From the NCBI GenBank assembly GCA_949775045.1, contig OX459104.1:9719655-9783654 (forward strand): a stretch of DNA of 64,000 nucleotides, written 5' to 3'. This stretch comes from Metridium senile. Taxonomy: Eukaryota; Cnidaria; Anthozoa; Actiniaria; Metridiidae. The number at the start of each line of letters is the position of its first letter. Positions within the stretch are counted from its first letter, which is position 1. The notes under the pieces were generated by a model. That model was not told the origin of the DNA and made no database searches. It saw only the letters and a list, made by a program, of their open reading frames with translations. Positions 24,517 to 37,757 of this stretch are shown one piece after another. The position numbers and the translations under genes were made by a program.

Positions 24517-24642
24517 ATCACTGATGGTGGTCACAAATTTAAAAAGAATGATCAGCTAACGGTCGTGCGCCATCTGATATTAGAAGAAGAACTAACTAAG
24601 CAACGTAAAATACTAAGTTATAAAGACAGTGATGATGATTAA
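24517..24642 (+). pseudogene. C-terminal fragment of unknown TE-like gene
   Basis: An open segment reads ITDGGHKFKKNDQLTVVRHL, then ILEEELTKQRKIL and ends YKDSDDD with TAA at 24640. The preceding bases read protein-like in another frame (RGSINRDLVTCIARDNRHN), suggesting a frameshifted relic. No family is recognised. Confidence 0.25.
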
Positions 24643-24983
24643 CTGGAAAATTACGAAGTTTTGTGATAATATGCTAAAAAACTACAAAGTTTTCATTATA
24701 AATTACGGCCAGTGATTGTATAAATTGTGATTGTATAATTTGTCAATTGTATCGAAACGACTCTACTTATAATCATCGTCTTAATTGCTTGATTTTTTCG
24801 CAATAAACCTATAAAACACTATTATATTCTTAGAATAACTACATTTAAGTCCAAAATGTTTACTTTCAAAATGAAAACTGGTTTATTATAATATACATGG
24901 TAGACTTTCACTTCGTCGTTCACTCGGTTAAAGTTTGACACGCATAACTATTGGGTATCGAAACGACTCTACTTGTAATTATA

Positions 24984-27900
24984 TAATATACAACTTAGGT
25001 AATACCTAATAGCGGAGCTCCCAGTTTAAATTGTTCTTTCAACATCAATATGTGCATGTAAATAGTTTTTGTGCATGGGCCATGTCCAATCTTAACTGTA
25101 ATTTTTTTAGTTATGTAACCGCAAAAGACAACTACCAAATCATAGACATAGGTGGAACGGACTTTTAATTTTATTTACTTGATGAGCAAATAATAATCTG
25201 CGATATATATATTTTCGATAAAAATTCAAAAATCTTATTTATGACGCATACAACGTACTATATTTTTCAATAATGTTATGCTCAAATTATGAAAAAGGTA
25301 TTTTATGTGCATGATGAATTATTGACTAAAAATCCAAACCAAACCATTTTTGTTTTTAAAATATGAGCCAATAGCTAGAAAAAATTAAAACTTCGATATC
25401 ACGATATTAACTTTTCTAGAGAAACAAAAATTAAGGGTATTCACGCGTTTTTGAAGATATGAATTTTTAGATTTTACTTTTTGAGTTCAAATCACAGAAA
25501 ACTTCGTGACAGCGTGACTTTGGGTCAGGACGCGCGTACATTGGCGTGTTTGCAAACGCCAAGGCACCTTCAAATTCGATTCAAACACAAGACAAAACGC
25601 TGAGAAAAATCAAGATTTTGAGCTTCATATTGACAAAAAGGGGGGTCTTGAAATAACTGATGAGAAAATTGAAAATTGGTAACTATGTATTAAAATGAAA
25701 AAAAAGGATTTCTAGAACATTTCAATATAAAAAAAACCTTTTCATCGCATTAGATTTACTATTTAAAAAAGTAGTTATGGCAAATCTTCAAAATTCAAGC
25801 AAAACACAAACGACCTGAAAGTGCTTTTGAAGTGGAATTAAAGACCTCAAGTATCAACCAACTCCGGATCGATTTGAAAAGAAAATGATCTTAAAACAAG
25901 GTACCTATTTTATTATGAAAAAGTTTGTGTAAAACATCATTTTGTTCTGTAAAAAAAAAAAAACAGGCTCGTTTAGTAACCATAAAATAGTCAATATTGC
26001 TAAATAAACAAAAATATTCAACCAATTTTGAATTATGTTTGTATTTTAATTAATCTTTATTGTTTACCGTTTATGAGTTTGTAAAAAGTACGTAATGAAT
26101 AAATCTCTTTTTGAATGGACCAAAGGCAACGAAATAAAAGTAAATCTAAAGCTAGGAGATAAAACTTTTTTTTTTAATAAATAATATATATATATATATA
26201 ATATATACAATAAAAAAGAGAAAGGATTTTTCCTTTTTTGAAGCTTAATTATTTCAATTTCAAGGTTTTTAAGTTTTTCCTCACTCGTTATCACATAATT
26301 TTTCTCTCAAAAAACTGACTTGAAAAAATAATTCGATGACTTACTTTATCGGTGATTATTTTCCTGAGGTTTTTTACTTCTCAATGACATCGATAATATT
26401 TTGACAAATACATGTATGTACTTGAATCAGTTTTGATGAATTAAACATGGGTAATAGTTAAACTGCCAAGCTTGAAAATCCATAAGTAAACTGTGCTGAA
26501 GGAAGCATTTTGAAGATAGTTTTCATAACGAATAAAGTCGCTTCTTTTTCAAATCTTTTACGTTGCTGTAGTCTTTATTATTCTACGAAGTTGTATCCAC
26601 AGACACGTGTTCTTGGCCTTTCATTATTTTCCTTTTCTTTAGTTAAATTTCCTCATTTTTGTCTCCTTCAAGTTAATTTTCTTCTTTGGTACTAAGTCTT
26701 TATTCATCCAAGAAGCTATAGACACGTTGTCTTGGCCTTTCAGTCGTTTTCTTTTCTACCGTTAAATTTCTTCATTTTTGTATCCGGCGCGGCCCAAGTT
26801 TATTTTCTTCTTCGGCCAAAACTATATTTGTTTTCCTCGATGTTCATCTTTCTCAGTTGATATTTTAAATATTGTATTTTGTTGTTGTTTGTTTGACTTT
26901 TTTTGTCGATAAAAGAACAACCTGCTTTCGATCGGACTCTGCTATTCGCATCACTTTCCCGCCGAAATGTATCAGCCAATCAGTATCGCGATGGTCACGG
27001 ACGTACGCCGTTGTACGGACGTGCGCGCCCGCGATCCTATGTGGTGTCCATGAAAAATCTACTCGATGGGTTACCATTTTTTCTTAAGGATGGTGCTCCG
27101 CTTGCGCGGGCCTTTGGCCCGCGCGGAGCTCCGCTATTATTATACACAACTATATTCTTAAAATAACTACATTTAAATCCAAAACCTTTACTTTCAAAAT
27201 AAAAACTGTTTTTTATGCGGCGTTATAGCGGAGCTCCGCGCGGGCCGTAGGCCCGCGCAAGCGGAGCACCATACTTAAGAAAAAATGGTAACCCATCGAG
27301 TTGATTTTTCATGGACACCACATAGGATCGCGGGCGCGCACGTCCGTACAACGTCCGTGCCCATCGCGATACTGATTGGCTGTTACATTTCGGCGGGAAT
27401 GTGATGCGCGCGCGAGCGCCGAATAGCAGAGCCCGAAGGTTGTTCTTTTATCGACAAAAAAAGTCAAACAAACAACAACAAAATACAATACTTAAAATAT
27501 CAACTGAGAAATATGAACATCGAAGAATCAAATTAAGATAGTTTTGGCCGAAGAAGAAAATAAACTTGGGCCGGATACAAAAATGAAGAAATTGAACAGT
27601 AGAACTGAAAGGCCAAGAAAACGTGTCTGTAGATAAAACTTCTTTGAAGAATAAAGACTACCAAAGAAGAAAATAAACTTGAAGGAGACAAAAATAAAGA
27701 AATGTATCTCAAGAAAAGGAAAAGATTGAAAGGCCAAGAACACTTGTCTGTAGATAAAACTTCGTAGAATAATAAAGACTACAGCAACGTAAAAGAATTG
27801 AAAAAGAAGCGACTTTATTCGTTATGAAAACTATCTTCAAAATGCTTCCTTCAGTATAGTTTATTTATGGATTTTCAAGCTTGGCAGTTTAACTATGACC

Positions 27901-29361
27901 ATGTTTAATTCATCAAAACTGATTCAAGTATATTCATGTATTCGTCAAAATATTATCGATGTCATTGAGAAGAAGAAAACCTTTGGAAAATAATCACCGA
28001 TAAAGTAAGTTCAACGGATTATTTATTTCAAGTTTTTTGAGAAAAAACTGTTTGATAACGAGCGTGAAAAAACACGGCCTAAAAACTTGAAATAATTATT
28101 AAGCTTCAAAAAGGAAGAATCTGTTCTCTGATTTATTATAGAAAGAAAAAAGAAAACGTTTATCTCCATTTGATTTACTTTTTGAGATACAAACCGTACA
28201 TAACACGATGTTTACAAGTGTGTAAATTGTACTTTTTGTGGTATTTGGTCGATTCAAAAAGGGATTCATTTATGTCCTTTTCACAAACTCATCAACGGAA
28301 AACATTAAAGATGAATTAGAATACAAACATAATTCAAAACTGGTTGAATAACATCTGTTTATTTAGCAATATTGACTATTTAATGTTTACTAAACGAACA
28401 TTTTTATTATAGTTTCTATTTCAAAGTTGTTAAAGTTTTTTTACAGAACAAAATGATGTTTTACACAAATTTTTTCATAATAAAATACCTTGTTTTAACA
28501 TCCTTGTCTTTTCAAATCGTTCCTGTGTTGGTAGAACTGATACTTGAGGTCTTTAATTCCACTTCAAAAGAACCGTTTCAGGTCGTTTTTGTTTTGTTTG
28601 AATTTTGAAGATTTGCCATGACTACTTTTTTTAATTGTAAATTTGATTCAATGAAAAGGTGTTTTTTTATAAAGAAATGTTATAGAATTCCCTTTTTTCC
28701 TTTAAATACATAGTTACCATCCTATTAAGTACTTGTTCAAGTAACGTTTTTGTCAATTTGAAGCTCAAAATCTTGATTTTTCTCAGCGTTTTGTCTATGG
28801 GGCTTTATCATGCACGGTGTGTCGTGCGTGACACAATTCACGCTGTCACGAATTTTTGTACGATTTGATCTCAAAAAGTAAAATCTCAAAATACATATCT
28901 TTTTCAAAAACGCGTGGATACCCCTAATTTTGTTTCTCTAGAAACGTTATAGTGATATCGAAGTTTTTTTCTAGGTTCATATTTTAAAAATAAAAATGGG
29001 TTGGGTTGGATTTTTTAGTCAATAATTCATTATGCACACAAAATACCTTTTTCATAATTTGAGCATAAAATTATTGAAAAATATAGTACGCTGTATGCGT
29101 GAAAAATAAGATTTTTGAATTTTTATCGAAAATATATATATCGCAGATTATTATTTGCTCATAAAGTAAATAAAATTAAAAGTCCGTTCCACCTATATCT
29201 ATGATTTTGTAGTTGTCTTTTGCGGTTACATAACTAAAATAATTACAGTTTAGATTAGGCATAGCCCATGCACAAAAACTATTTACATACACATATTGAT
29301 GTTGTAAGAACAATATAAACTGGAGCTCCGCTATTAGGTATTACCTAATTTGTATATTATA
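24984..29361. mobile_element. 4.4-kb near-palindromic foldback element
   Basis: The left arm 24984-27139 and right arm 27223-29361 are reverse complements along their length with scattered mismatches. The outer ends read ATACCTAATAGCGGAGCTCC and its mirror; the inner ends are GC-rich (CGGGCC, GGAGCTCCGC). The spacer 27140-27222 resembles the left flank at about 24820-24900. No transposase frame is visible. The arms hold only mirrored short ORFs. Confidence 0.75.
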
Positions 29362-29809
29362 ACATACTCAATATATTCTCTACTTTTTTTGTGCTTGTAG
29401 CCGGCCTTGTATCTGGAGTTGCTGTATTTCCGTGTCTTCTGAATATCCTGCCTCTTCCTCTAGCTCTCCCTCTGCCGTTCCCTTATCCTCCTCTCTTGTT
29501 TAATTCTTCTGTTTTTACTGTCGATTTTTTTTGCGAGAAAACACAACAAACGGACAAACTTAACGCAAGGTCACACTATGAACTCACTCCACAACGTTGC
29601 TGTCCAGGATCGTATTTCGTTCCTATTGATTATTGGTTCACAGCTCTTGGGCTTGGTTTGAGCTTGTGAGCACCGAGTAAATAATCCTTTAATCCTATTT
29701 AACTTTAACTCGCTCTTTTTCGAAAGCAAGATTTGACAAAATACTCAAAATCAAATGGTTAACATGCAAAAAATGTTTGATGAATTTCAACGAAAATTTG
29801 TATGGTGAC

Positions 29810-29996
29810 TCCGACACTGTTCAGGTTTCAAGGTGTGTTGGCATTTGTATTTATTCACATTTTTCGACAGATATCAACCATTCTCTGGATGATGCGCTTA
29901 AAAAAGCATAGGTCTGACTTTGAAGTGAAATAAAAAAATAACGACGCGTTAAAAAACAAAATGCCAACACACTTTGAAACTACAATGTGTCTGAAG
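29810..29996. mobile_element. Foldback MITE
   Basis: GGTTTCAAGGTGTGTTGGCA at the left is mirrored by TGCCAACACACTTTGAAAC at the right over about 40-base arms. It is non-coding. Confidence 0.65.
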
Positions 29997-30616
29997 GATA
30001 ATGCCGAAAAAAAAAATTATCTTTACGTTAAAACTACTGCAGGTTAACCTTCCGTGCTAGGACACTTAGCTTTAAAAAATGTATACTTTGTCGGGGTTTG
30101 CGTATAAATTGAGCACGCTATTAACTTTTTTTTAAAACGTCTCTGTTTTGTCTGGTGTATCCTTAACGCCTTTCGAATTCCTATACCATTAATTACTCTC
30201 ACATTGGCAAGTATGTTAGTTTTAAGAGTTACATTCCTGTAAAATATTAATATTATGAAGGATTTTATATGCATGCCATTTTGAGAACAACATTGGCGAA
30301 ATATTTTTAACCTTTTGGACATTTTTACTATACCTCTTCTTATAACTACGTCCACAATAAAACAACTTAATCTCTTAATTTTGAGTCCATATGTGATTAT
30401 TCCTGACTGTATGGATGTAGAATAGAAAAAGAGCTCCCCTTGTTCTCTCCTCCAAACATGCATTGAGAGATAAGCCTAGCATAGAAGCTTCATGGGTGTC
30501 GCCGTACTCATTTAGAAGTGAGTTGTCTCAAATTTAAGCCTTTTTCTTTAAGTAGAAAATCAAAATATGGATTGAAAAATAATTGTTGAGACAGTCAACT
30601 AATATTCTACAAGTCA

Positions 30617-30725
30617 TCCTTTTACTCTGACGAAGGGCAATAGCTCGAGACGTCAGTAAAGTTAAGTCAACAATTTTTACGGTGTTACAAATTTCATTAT
30701 ATTACCTATCATTTATATCAAACAC
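30617..30725 (+). repeat. Dispersed repeat with hammerhead-like core (copy 2)
   Basis: CTGACGAAGGGCAATAGCTC is followed by GAGAC and TCAGTAAAGTTAAGTCAAC. The first hammerhead box is intact (CUGACGA) but the GAAA box reads GAGA. The rest matches 2066-2168 on the opposite strand. Confidence 0.45.
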
Positions 30726-30931
30726 GGACGAATAAGAATAGAAAACAAAACGCAAAAGCCAAAAAGTAACCAAAATCGTTGCTCTCTCGAGGCGCCATTT
30801 TGCAAATGCTCGTTTTGACAAACAATCCTTTGCGCTCTTCGAAGCGAGATCACCTGGTTTCAATGTAGTGGAAGTATTCCAATTTATTTGCCTACGTACT
30901 AATCTGTTGTGCTTTTCTTTTTAAATGTCAG

Positions 30932-31213
30932 CTTCAATTACCAGTCCTACTGGCTTCAATGTTACCAACAAAAATATAACTTCTGTGGTGGCACGTTGGA
31001 ACCCAATCCCCAAAGAACATGTTCAGGGCGATCTCCTTGGATACATTTTACAACTGTATAAACGAAATTCACCGTATCCTCTTCAAACGCCAGGAACAAA
31101 CGAAACCAGTATCGTGATTACAGATCTTCAGCATTATGTGTATTACAGATTAACTGTTCAAGGCTATACTGCCAATGAGACAGGGATGTCCTCATACTCT
31201 AGCTTTTCCATAC
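30932..31213 (+). CDS. Gene B exon 2: FN3-1 (alpha type)
   Basis: A 282-nt phase 1-1 exon, acceptor AAATGTCAG, donor AC|GTAAGT. One FN3 domain: TSPTGFNVT at strand A, VVARWNPIP with the conserved Trp, LGYILQLY with the conserved Tyr, and YYRLTVQGYTANETG near strand F/G. Four N-x-S/T sequons are present. It is closest to gene C's FN3-1, and the match continues about 190 bases into the intron. Confidence 0.82.
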
Positions 31214-32799
31214 GTAAGTATATGTTATACTTTTTCATATTACAACAAGCTACACATTCCAAATGAATCAACAGCAATGTGAAAACTATGTTGTGGTCTA
31301 CGTGAACAAGAGGCTAGCCAGTCAAGAACAAAATGAGCCATATTCTGATTCGGTTTACAAATAACCATTTGTTGAGGCCATGCACACCCAAACGAAGATT
31401 TGCCACAAGTCGTCCTCTCTTGAATTTACAGTTTTTTCAAATGAACATGAAGAGTAATATAAATGAACGAGCGCTGAGTACACAGGAAGCCCAACCAAAG
31501 CGCGCGCGTATATTCTAATCCATGATGATATGAGTCGAACCCGGAGAGGACGACTTGTACAGCTTGCAGGATTTTGATTTGCGTTTCCCGCCAAATGAGC
31601 TAGAGCGCGCTTCGATGGCGAGTAAGCGTCACATGATGGCGCATGTTATTAGTATGGCGCGTACTCATCCTCCCTCGTCCGACTCGTTTTAGAACTTATT
31701 TTTATAGCATGGATAATGCAACTCCGACAAAAATAATTAAACAGGAAGTTCTGGTACAAAAGGGAAATGGCCAGGCCAAATTCATCTCAATCAGATGCCG
31801 AGAAGAGAGGAAGCGAAGCCGTGAGCTCAGATCTCGGCGTTTTGACTTTGTGATTTTTAACAATTGGATACTTTTTCGCTTTTATTATAAATATTTTTCA
31901 TTAATATATATTTGAAAAAAATCACTTTTTATCAAGTTAGTGTTAATGTCAATATATATTGTAAATATAGCAAAAAACGTGAAACAATTCGTAAATTCAA
32001 GAAAATTAAATCTTGTCCTAATGACTTCTTCTTTCAAAAAAGCACGACAGTGTGCACAAAAAATCGTCTGTTTATAAATTATCCTTATATATAAAAATCA
32101 AATCTTAAATTATTTTTAAAGCAATATAAAAAACAACATTTCAGTGTTTGTTTTCCTGTAGTATTTTGCATCTAAAAACTGATCTAACAAGCTAATACAA
32201 TTTTAAAAACACAACCAATTAAACAAGATGCTAATTTACGTAATTTCGTACCTTTGTACCTCTTTTGAACAGCTGATGAAAATGCCTGTGTAATGCTCTT
32301 TATAATTGTTTGTATTGATGTATTGGTAATAGAAATCAAAAGTAGACGTCCAGTACATGCAAAACTTGAAATTTTACAACACAGATACCGATCGTTCAAA
32401 ATCATTGTTCTTGACATGTAAAAAAGTACAACCTTTCTCGATCTTCTTCAACAGCCAAATAGATTTCAAACATTTGCGATAAATAAACTTCAATTTCCTT
32501 CAAAATGAAGAGTATTTCTTTCTCTTTGCGAAGCAAGGTCTCCCGGTTATCCAAACGCGTCCGCTTACAAAATTGGCGGGAATTTCCCCGCGTGTTTTGA
32601 TTTGGACGAATGACTATTGAAGAGATGTTACAATTTTTTTCAAGTTTTTCACCCTAAATTTTTCAATAAATTCTGGCATAATCTAAATTATTTTCGTATT
32701 TTATGATAAAGTGTTTAATAGGCAATTTATTTAATTCATTGATTTTACGATTTGAAGCTAAGTTGTTTTTTTTATCGCAAATTAATTCTGAGATGTCAA

Positions 32800-33012
32800 G
32801 ATAGGAGCTGTGCCCTCAGCAGTAACTATAAGCGCAGACTTTTCTCTTCAGGCGAGAAAAGCAAGGTTTGTCGCAATCTTGAATTACTCATGGGCAATGT
32901 TTTCGGGCCAGGAGATCTACTTACAAATATTTTGTGTAGAAATTGTACTGAAAAAAATGAGTCGCTTGTGAGAAAAATCCATGTTGCGAGGTCAAAACTT
33001 AGCTCTCGCTAG
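32800..33012 (+). pseudogene. ZAD-like zinc-binding domain remnant
   Basis: The open segment reads RSCALSSNYKRRLFSSGEKS, CRNLELLMGNVF, LLTNILCRNCTEKNESLVRK and ends at TAG 33010. A C..L..(C) motif, then about 40 residues, then CRNC, resembles ZAD-like domains of transposon-derived cnidarian proteins. The second Cys of the first pair appears as Ser. No start or further exons are found. Confidence 0.3.
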
Positions 33013-34540
33013 AAACACATAGCACTTCAGCTCGTCAGCTAGCGTGACAGATAGTCCTTTATTGACAGGTTTTATGAGCACGCTGATTGGCTCATTTTAC
33101 TTCTCTATAAAATTGTTCGCCGACCCGTTTTTGGGTCGGTAAATTTGGCGGGAAACTGAATGGACAAGTCCTTCGTCCTGCGTGCAAATCCGGTTGGGAT
33201 TCCTGTGGGTTTTTTTTTTATCGGCGTGCGCGAAGAGGAAGGAATTGTAGCAAGTCTAACCCCAACGTTATTTTGATTATATATTGTTATTTAAGCTTAT
33301 TAGATATTTTTAGATTTAAAACCACATCCCAGGTGGTCTAATCGGCGGAAAATCGATATTTATGCATCAGATCGAAGTTCAGGCTTAGGTCGAACCAACA
33401 TCCAGAGTATTTTCCCAAGACTTCAAGTTGCATTGAGACTTGGGAAATTACTATGAGCGACCACGAGTGAACACAAATGACCTTGAGGGAATTGAATAAA
33501 AAATAGATAAATAAACGTATATGAAGCTCGGAAGGATCATCACCTTATCGTAGTAGGGCAGTTTGCGTGTTTCAAGGACCTTTACAGCTATGTCGGCGGG
33601 AGTATTTATCTCATTGCAGGACCACCCATGCCAAACAGATCGAAGTGTACAAACCAGCAAAAAGAGTGATCTCTGGTCCACCAGGTTGGGGGTTGAATAC
33701 AAAAGAATTTGTCACCTATGTGATTATCGCGATTCAAATACAAGTAATTAATTAGCTTATAATTAAGCTCTATTGTGATGGCTGAAACAAAGAAGGCACG
33801 TCAACAAAACATTGGCAATGTCTTGAATCCTGAATAATACCGAAACAAATTGTCTAAAACAGACATGAGTTTGTTGCCGATTCATTTGAAAATAGGGAGA
33901 CCATATTAACATATGACCAATGAATAAAACCAGATGGGGAAAACAGAAAATAAACATATTGGCCCTTAGCTTTAGACCGTAATAATAGAGTAATTTTGAG
34001 CAAAGCCGTCATTTGACAAAGGAATGAGGGCTGGAAAACATACAAAGTTATAAGTTGTAAAACCGACAAACATTTTAACGTTTTGGCGTTGTTTCTGTGT
34101 TTTTATTATAGCATGAAATTAGATTAATCAACCTAGAGGGGGAAAAGTTGTTTTAATGACGCGGTTGCCGAGTTATCAAGGATAGGAAATTATGGTTCCC
34201 TACATTCTCTGTTAACTTGAGAGCATAAGAATGTCGATTTTTTTCCTAAGTGGCGCGTTACTAATGCGCATAACCGTTCAGTTTTTCTGGCTATGAGGAG
34301 ATACGGACGATTTCCGTTTTGAGGCCCGACGGACCGGTTTCACACGCTCCATACAGTGGGTCAATTGGAGCTCGATTGCAACTTTGAATCAAACGTGCTA
34401 AAAATCTAAACTAAAGCCTTAAACGACAATATATATATATATTTGTTGAATGGTAGTCAATTTGTGTGAGTTTATTAAAATGTCAACTCGCAAAAGACTT
34501 CATTGTTTAAAAACACATCGCAGCTCCAGCTGTGCTCAAG

Positions 34541-35480
34541 GTAATCGACACATGTGCATGTCAGTTTGGCGTATACCTCTGCAACCCAAGCTCTAATCTG
34601 CATGTTGCACAACTGGGCCAATGCAACGTATGGAACAGGAAACGCTGTCAGAATTGTCCTATTTGATTACCGAAAGGCTTTCGACATCATCAACCACCAT
34701 ATCCTAACCGAGAGGACCATCCACCTAAACATGTCAACCTTTGTCAAGCACTGTGTTTTCGTCTTCCTTGTGAACAGACAGCAGCAAGTAAAGTTTACTA
34801 GAGTTTTTTTTATTGAAGCAGATGATAAATTATTTACAGTTTGTAAAGTTGAGTTGTAGCTTGTTTGTGGATGACCAGTGTTTGGACATGGTTGAAGGCG
34901 TTTTGGATATAAGAGATCTGATCTCGTTGGATCTCATTGGTTGACTTCTGATACTCTGGTTTCGTCGATGTATTTCCAAGTTTGAACATGGGGTGGGCAG
35001 ATATCTTTGATCATTAGCAGGGGCAACCAAGGGCCCAGCTTGGTTCCTTGTGGAACACCTGACGGTACATCGGCTTAAACAGAAACACATGTTATGTTTT
35101 TGCTACAACTCTACTTTACAAACTGTAAATAATTTACCATCTGCTTCGATAAAAACTAATAGCAACTTTTTAAGCTCACACATCGACTCTGGCCAGCTTG
35201 ATACGTTTAAACACGCGATAATCTTAGGTATTACTATAAGCAAACTGAATTTGAACGATCATGTGACCAACATAATAAAGGAAGCTAACAAACGTCTATA
35301 TTTCATATCATCATCAAACTAAGATGCGCTAAAGTCCCATCAGAGGACATCACTTTCTACGTCTCCTGCGTAAAACCAGGCGCTGAGGAGCATGAGCTAA
35401 ACTAATCGAGGATATTGTTACAACTCCTGATCATAACCTCACCATGTACCACATAATAATCTGCGAAGGACTCTGGCAAA
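34541..35480 (+). pseudogene. LINE reverse-transcriptase fragment with inverted middle
   Basis: The + strand at about 34560-34800 reads RT motifs ATYGTGNAVRIVLFDYRKAF and later NRQQQVKF. The next block, VPQGTKLGPW and WKYIDETRVSE (the YxDD box, here YIDE), is on the minus strand at 35061-34830. The + strand resumes at about 35160 with IILGITISKLNLNDHV and IIKEANKRLYF. This is CR1/Jockey-like order, 5'-truncated and inverted in the middle, with a 50-bp inverted duplication at the breakpoints. It is not functional. Confidence 0.75.
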
Positions 35481-36035
35481 TTCAATCGTGTCATCGGTAG
35501 AAGCGTGTTTTGACCTCAATGTCACTTGTCGTTTTACCAATGTTTCTTTTAAGTAGCCCAATCAGTTCACACAAAAAAAAATAGCTGAGGTGGTCTAGTT
35601 GTATGAGGACTCAGACCTCTAAAACTAGAAAGTCAATGTTGATCATGCCACCCCAAGCAACCATGACCATGGGATATTCCATAACTGGCCAAATTTGTAT
35701 TCATTGAAGTCAATTAGGCGGTAGCACTTCTTATTTTGTGAATGACCGCTTAATAGGGGTCCTTCTTTAACTTCCTCCAGTTAAAATAATATGAATTTGT
35801 TAACAGATACAGTCCTGAAAGGACGGGAAAATCTTTTATTAGAAGTGAAGGAAATTCCACTGTGAAACAAAGGGTGACGATTTATGGTGGTACAATTAAG
35901 AATTTGTTCATTATAAGATATAGTTAATTTGCTACGGGAATACATATGCATGTGGTTTTAAACCAAACAAATCCATCTAATTAGTATTATATAACTACAC
36001 ACATATGTTTTTATGTCCTTTGTACTTTTTTATAG

Positions 36036-36317
36036 CTGCAATCCGAAGTCCCACTGGCTTAAGTGTAACCATAGTAAATGTTACCACCGTGACTGCTCAT
36101 TGGGACCCAATCCCCAAACAACATGTCTTGGGTATTCTCCTTGGATACCGTGTAGAGTTATGGGATGAATATTCATATCAGTCTCTTCACACAATCAAAA
36201 CAAACAAAACCAGTATAGTGTTTAAACATCTGAACGATTGGAGGCGATACAAACTAAGTGTTCGCGGCTATACTTCAACCAGATTTGGAAGCCCATCATA
36301 CTGGTACTTTTACACGC
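36036..36317 (+). CDS. Gene B exon 3: FN3-2 (beta type)
   Basis: A 282-nt phase 1-1 exon, acceptor TTTTATAG, donor GC|GTAAGT. It contains SPTGLSVT, TAHWDPIP, LLGYRVEL, then KHLNDWRRYKLSVRGYTS and WYFYTR at the end. The LNDW.RY and FYTR features are shared with FN3-4 and separate it from the alpha-type exons. Confidence 0.82.
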
Positions 36318-37757
36318 GTAAGTACATGCTCACATGTTCTAATGTGTGTTTTTTTAACAGACTAACAAATGCAATCTGATCACCAAACTAACAATAATCT
36401 ATAATCAAAAACCCGGTAAAAATGTTTCTGATTTTTTTTAGCAGAATAGAATAAATCAAGCATAATACATAATGTATAGGTTATAACATTATAAAATAGG
36501 TTAACATAAAATCATGCAACATATATATATTTTAAACACTATATATAAATGTGCATTAGTCACAATAAGATTTAAATATATTGTAATTAGTTCCTAAATG
36601 CAAACCGCTATTGAGAAATGTTCATGAAAAAAATAAAAAATACCAAATCCCACCCACGAACATACGGATCCAACACAACAGCCTAATAAAATAACGTGTC
36701 AATTAAATAAAAAAACACGTAGTTAAACAAACCGATTAAAGACTAACTAATAAACAGAAAAAAAAATCAAATTACACAGACACGAAGACAAGTAAATATA
36801 CAAAAAAAAAATACATTTACACTCATATACAATCCAACCAGCAAACGAACAATCAATATATCACTAAATCCATTAATGGGTCGATCAATCATTTGGTTTG
36901 CTTGGCTGCTTGATTAACAATTTAATTAAGGATATACCGGATCCAATTTTACTCAAAATACAAGTTGAAAATCAACAACCTTATAGGTATTGTTTCAAAG
37001 TATATATTCACGATAAAAGCAATTAGTTTTGATACTTTAATTTTTAGATATGTTGAAATATTGTCAGGAGCTGTTTTTTTTTAGATCAACACTGCAAAGT
37101 ATATTTTTGCAACAGTAAAAACAAACTGATCTACAATATCAAAATTAGCAAAAGGATACACTTCTTACAAAACGTTTATTGGGTTACGGCACTCTAGCTT
37201 GTCATTAACATTGAGTAAATTAAATAGTATTTTAAACCTAACTTCTTTAATTTTTACCAGTAGTAGTGTTTTTATTTGATATATCAAATGGAATTTATAA
37301 AACAAAAACAAAAGATGTAATCGTCGTTAGTTTTAAATATGTAATATTTGTAAATTTATTTGTAAATACATTTGAAACTCTAGGCCTAGTCTGGGACATA
37401 AACTCGCCTTAACTAGTAGCGAGTTTGGGCGAGTTAAGGCGAGTTAAGGCGAGTTAAGGCGAGTTAAGGCGAGTTAAGGCGAGTTAAGGGAAAATCAAAA
37501 TTTCAATGCTGCGAGTTAAGGCGAGTTAAGGGAAAATCAAAATTTCAATGCTGCGAGTTAAGGCGAGTTAAGGCGAGTTAAGGCGAGTTAAGGCGAGTTA
37601 AGGAAAAATCCCATAATTTGGAGTGACACTAAAAGAACATGACTTATATGTGTATATTTCAGCTTTGTGAGATGAGGTTAAGGCAATAATTAATAATTAA
37701 TTGATGAATGGATGGATGGATGGATGTTTTACTGGTATCGATTTTCTATTATATCAG
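36318..37757 (+). other. Gene B intron 3
   Basis: About 1.4 kb of AT-rich DNA with the GGCGAGTTAA minisatellite near its end. No coding segment is seen. Confidence 0.6.
37421..37604 (+). repeat. 10-bp minisatellite GGCGAGTTAA
   Basis: About thirteen 10-bp units, with an interspersed block containing GGGAAAATCAAAATTTCAAT that itself occurs twice. Confidence 0.9.

Larger units (their letters stand above)
31214..36035 (+). other. Gene B intron 2
   Basis: About 4.8 kb. It starts with 190 bases shared with gene C's intron. It then holds a possible remnant near 31709, a ZAD-like fragment at 32800-33012 and the LINE fragment at 34541-35480. Otherwise no feature is seen. Confidence 0.6.

Noticed and set aside
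29391..29669. 92-codon Pro/Leu-rich ORF
   Set aside because: Low-complexity composition, no splice or homology signal.
31709..31915. Possible protein start MDNATPTKIIKQE
   Set aside because: Composition becomes hydrophobic/AT-driven after 50 codons and no neighbouring exon was found.
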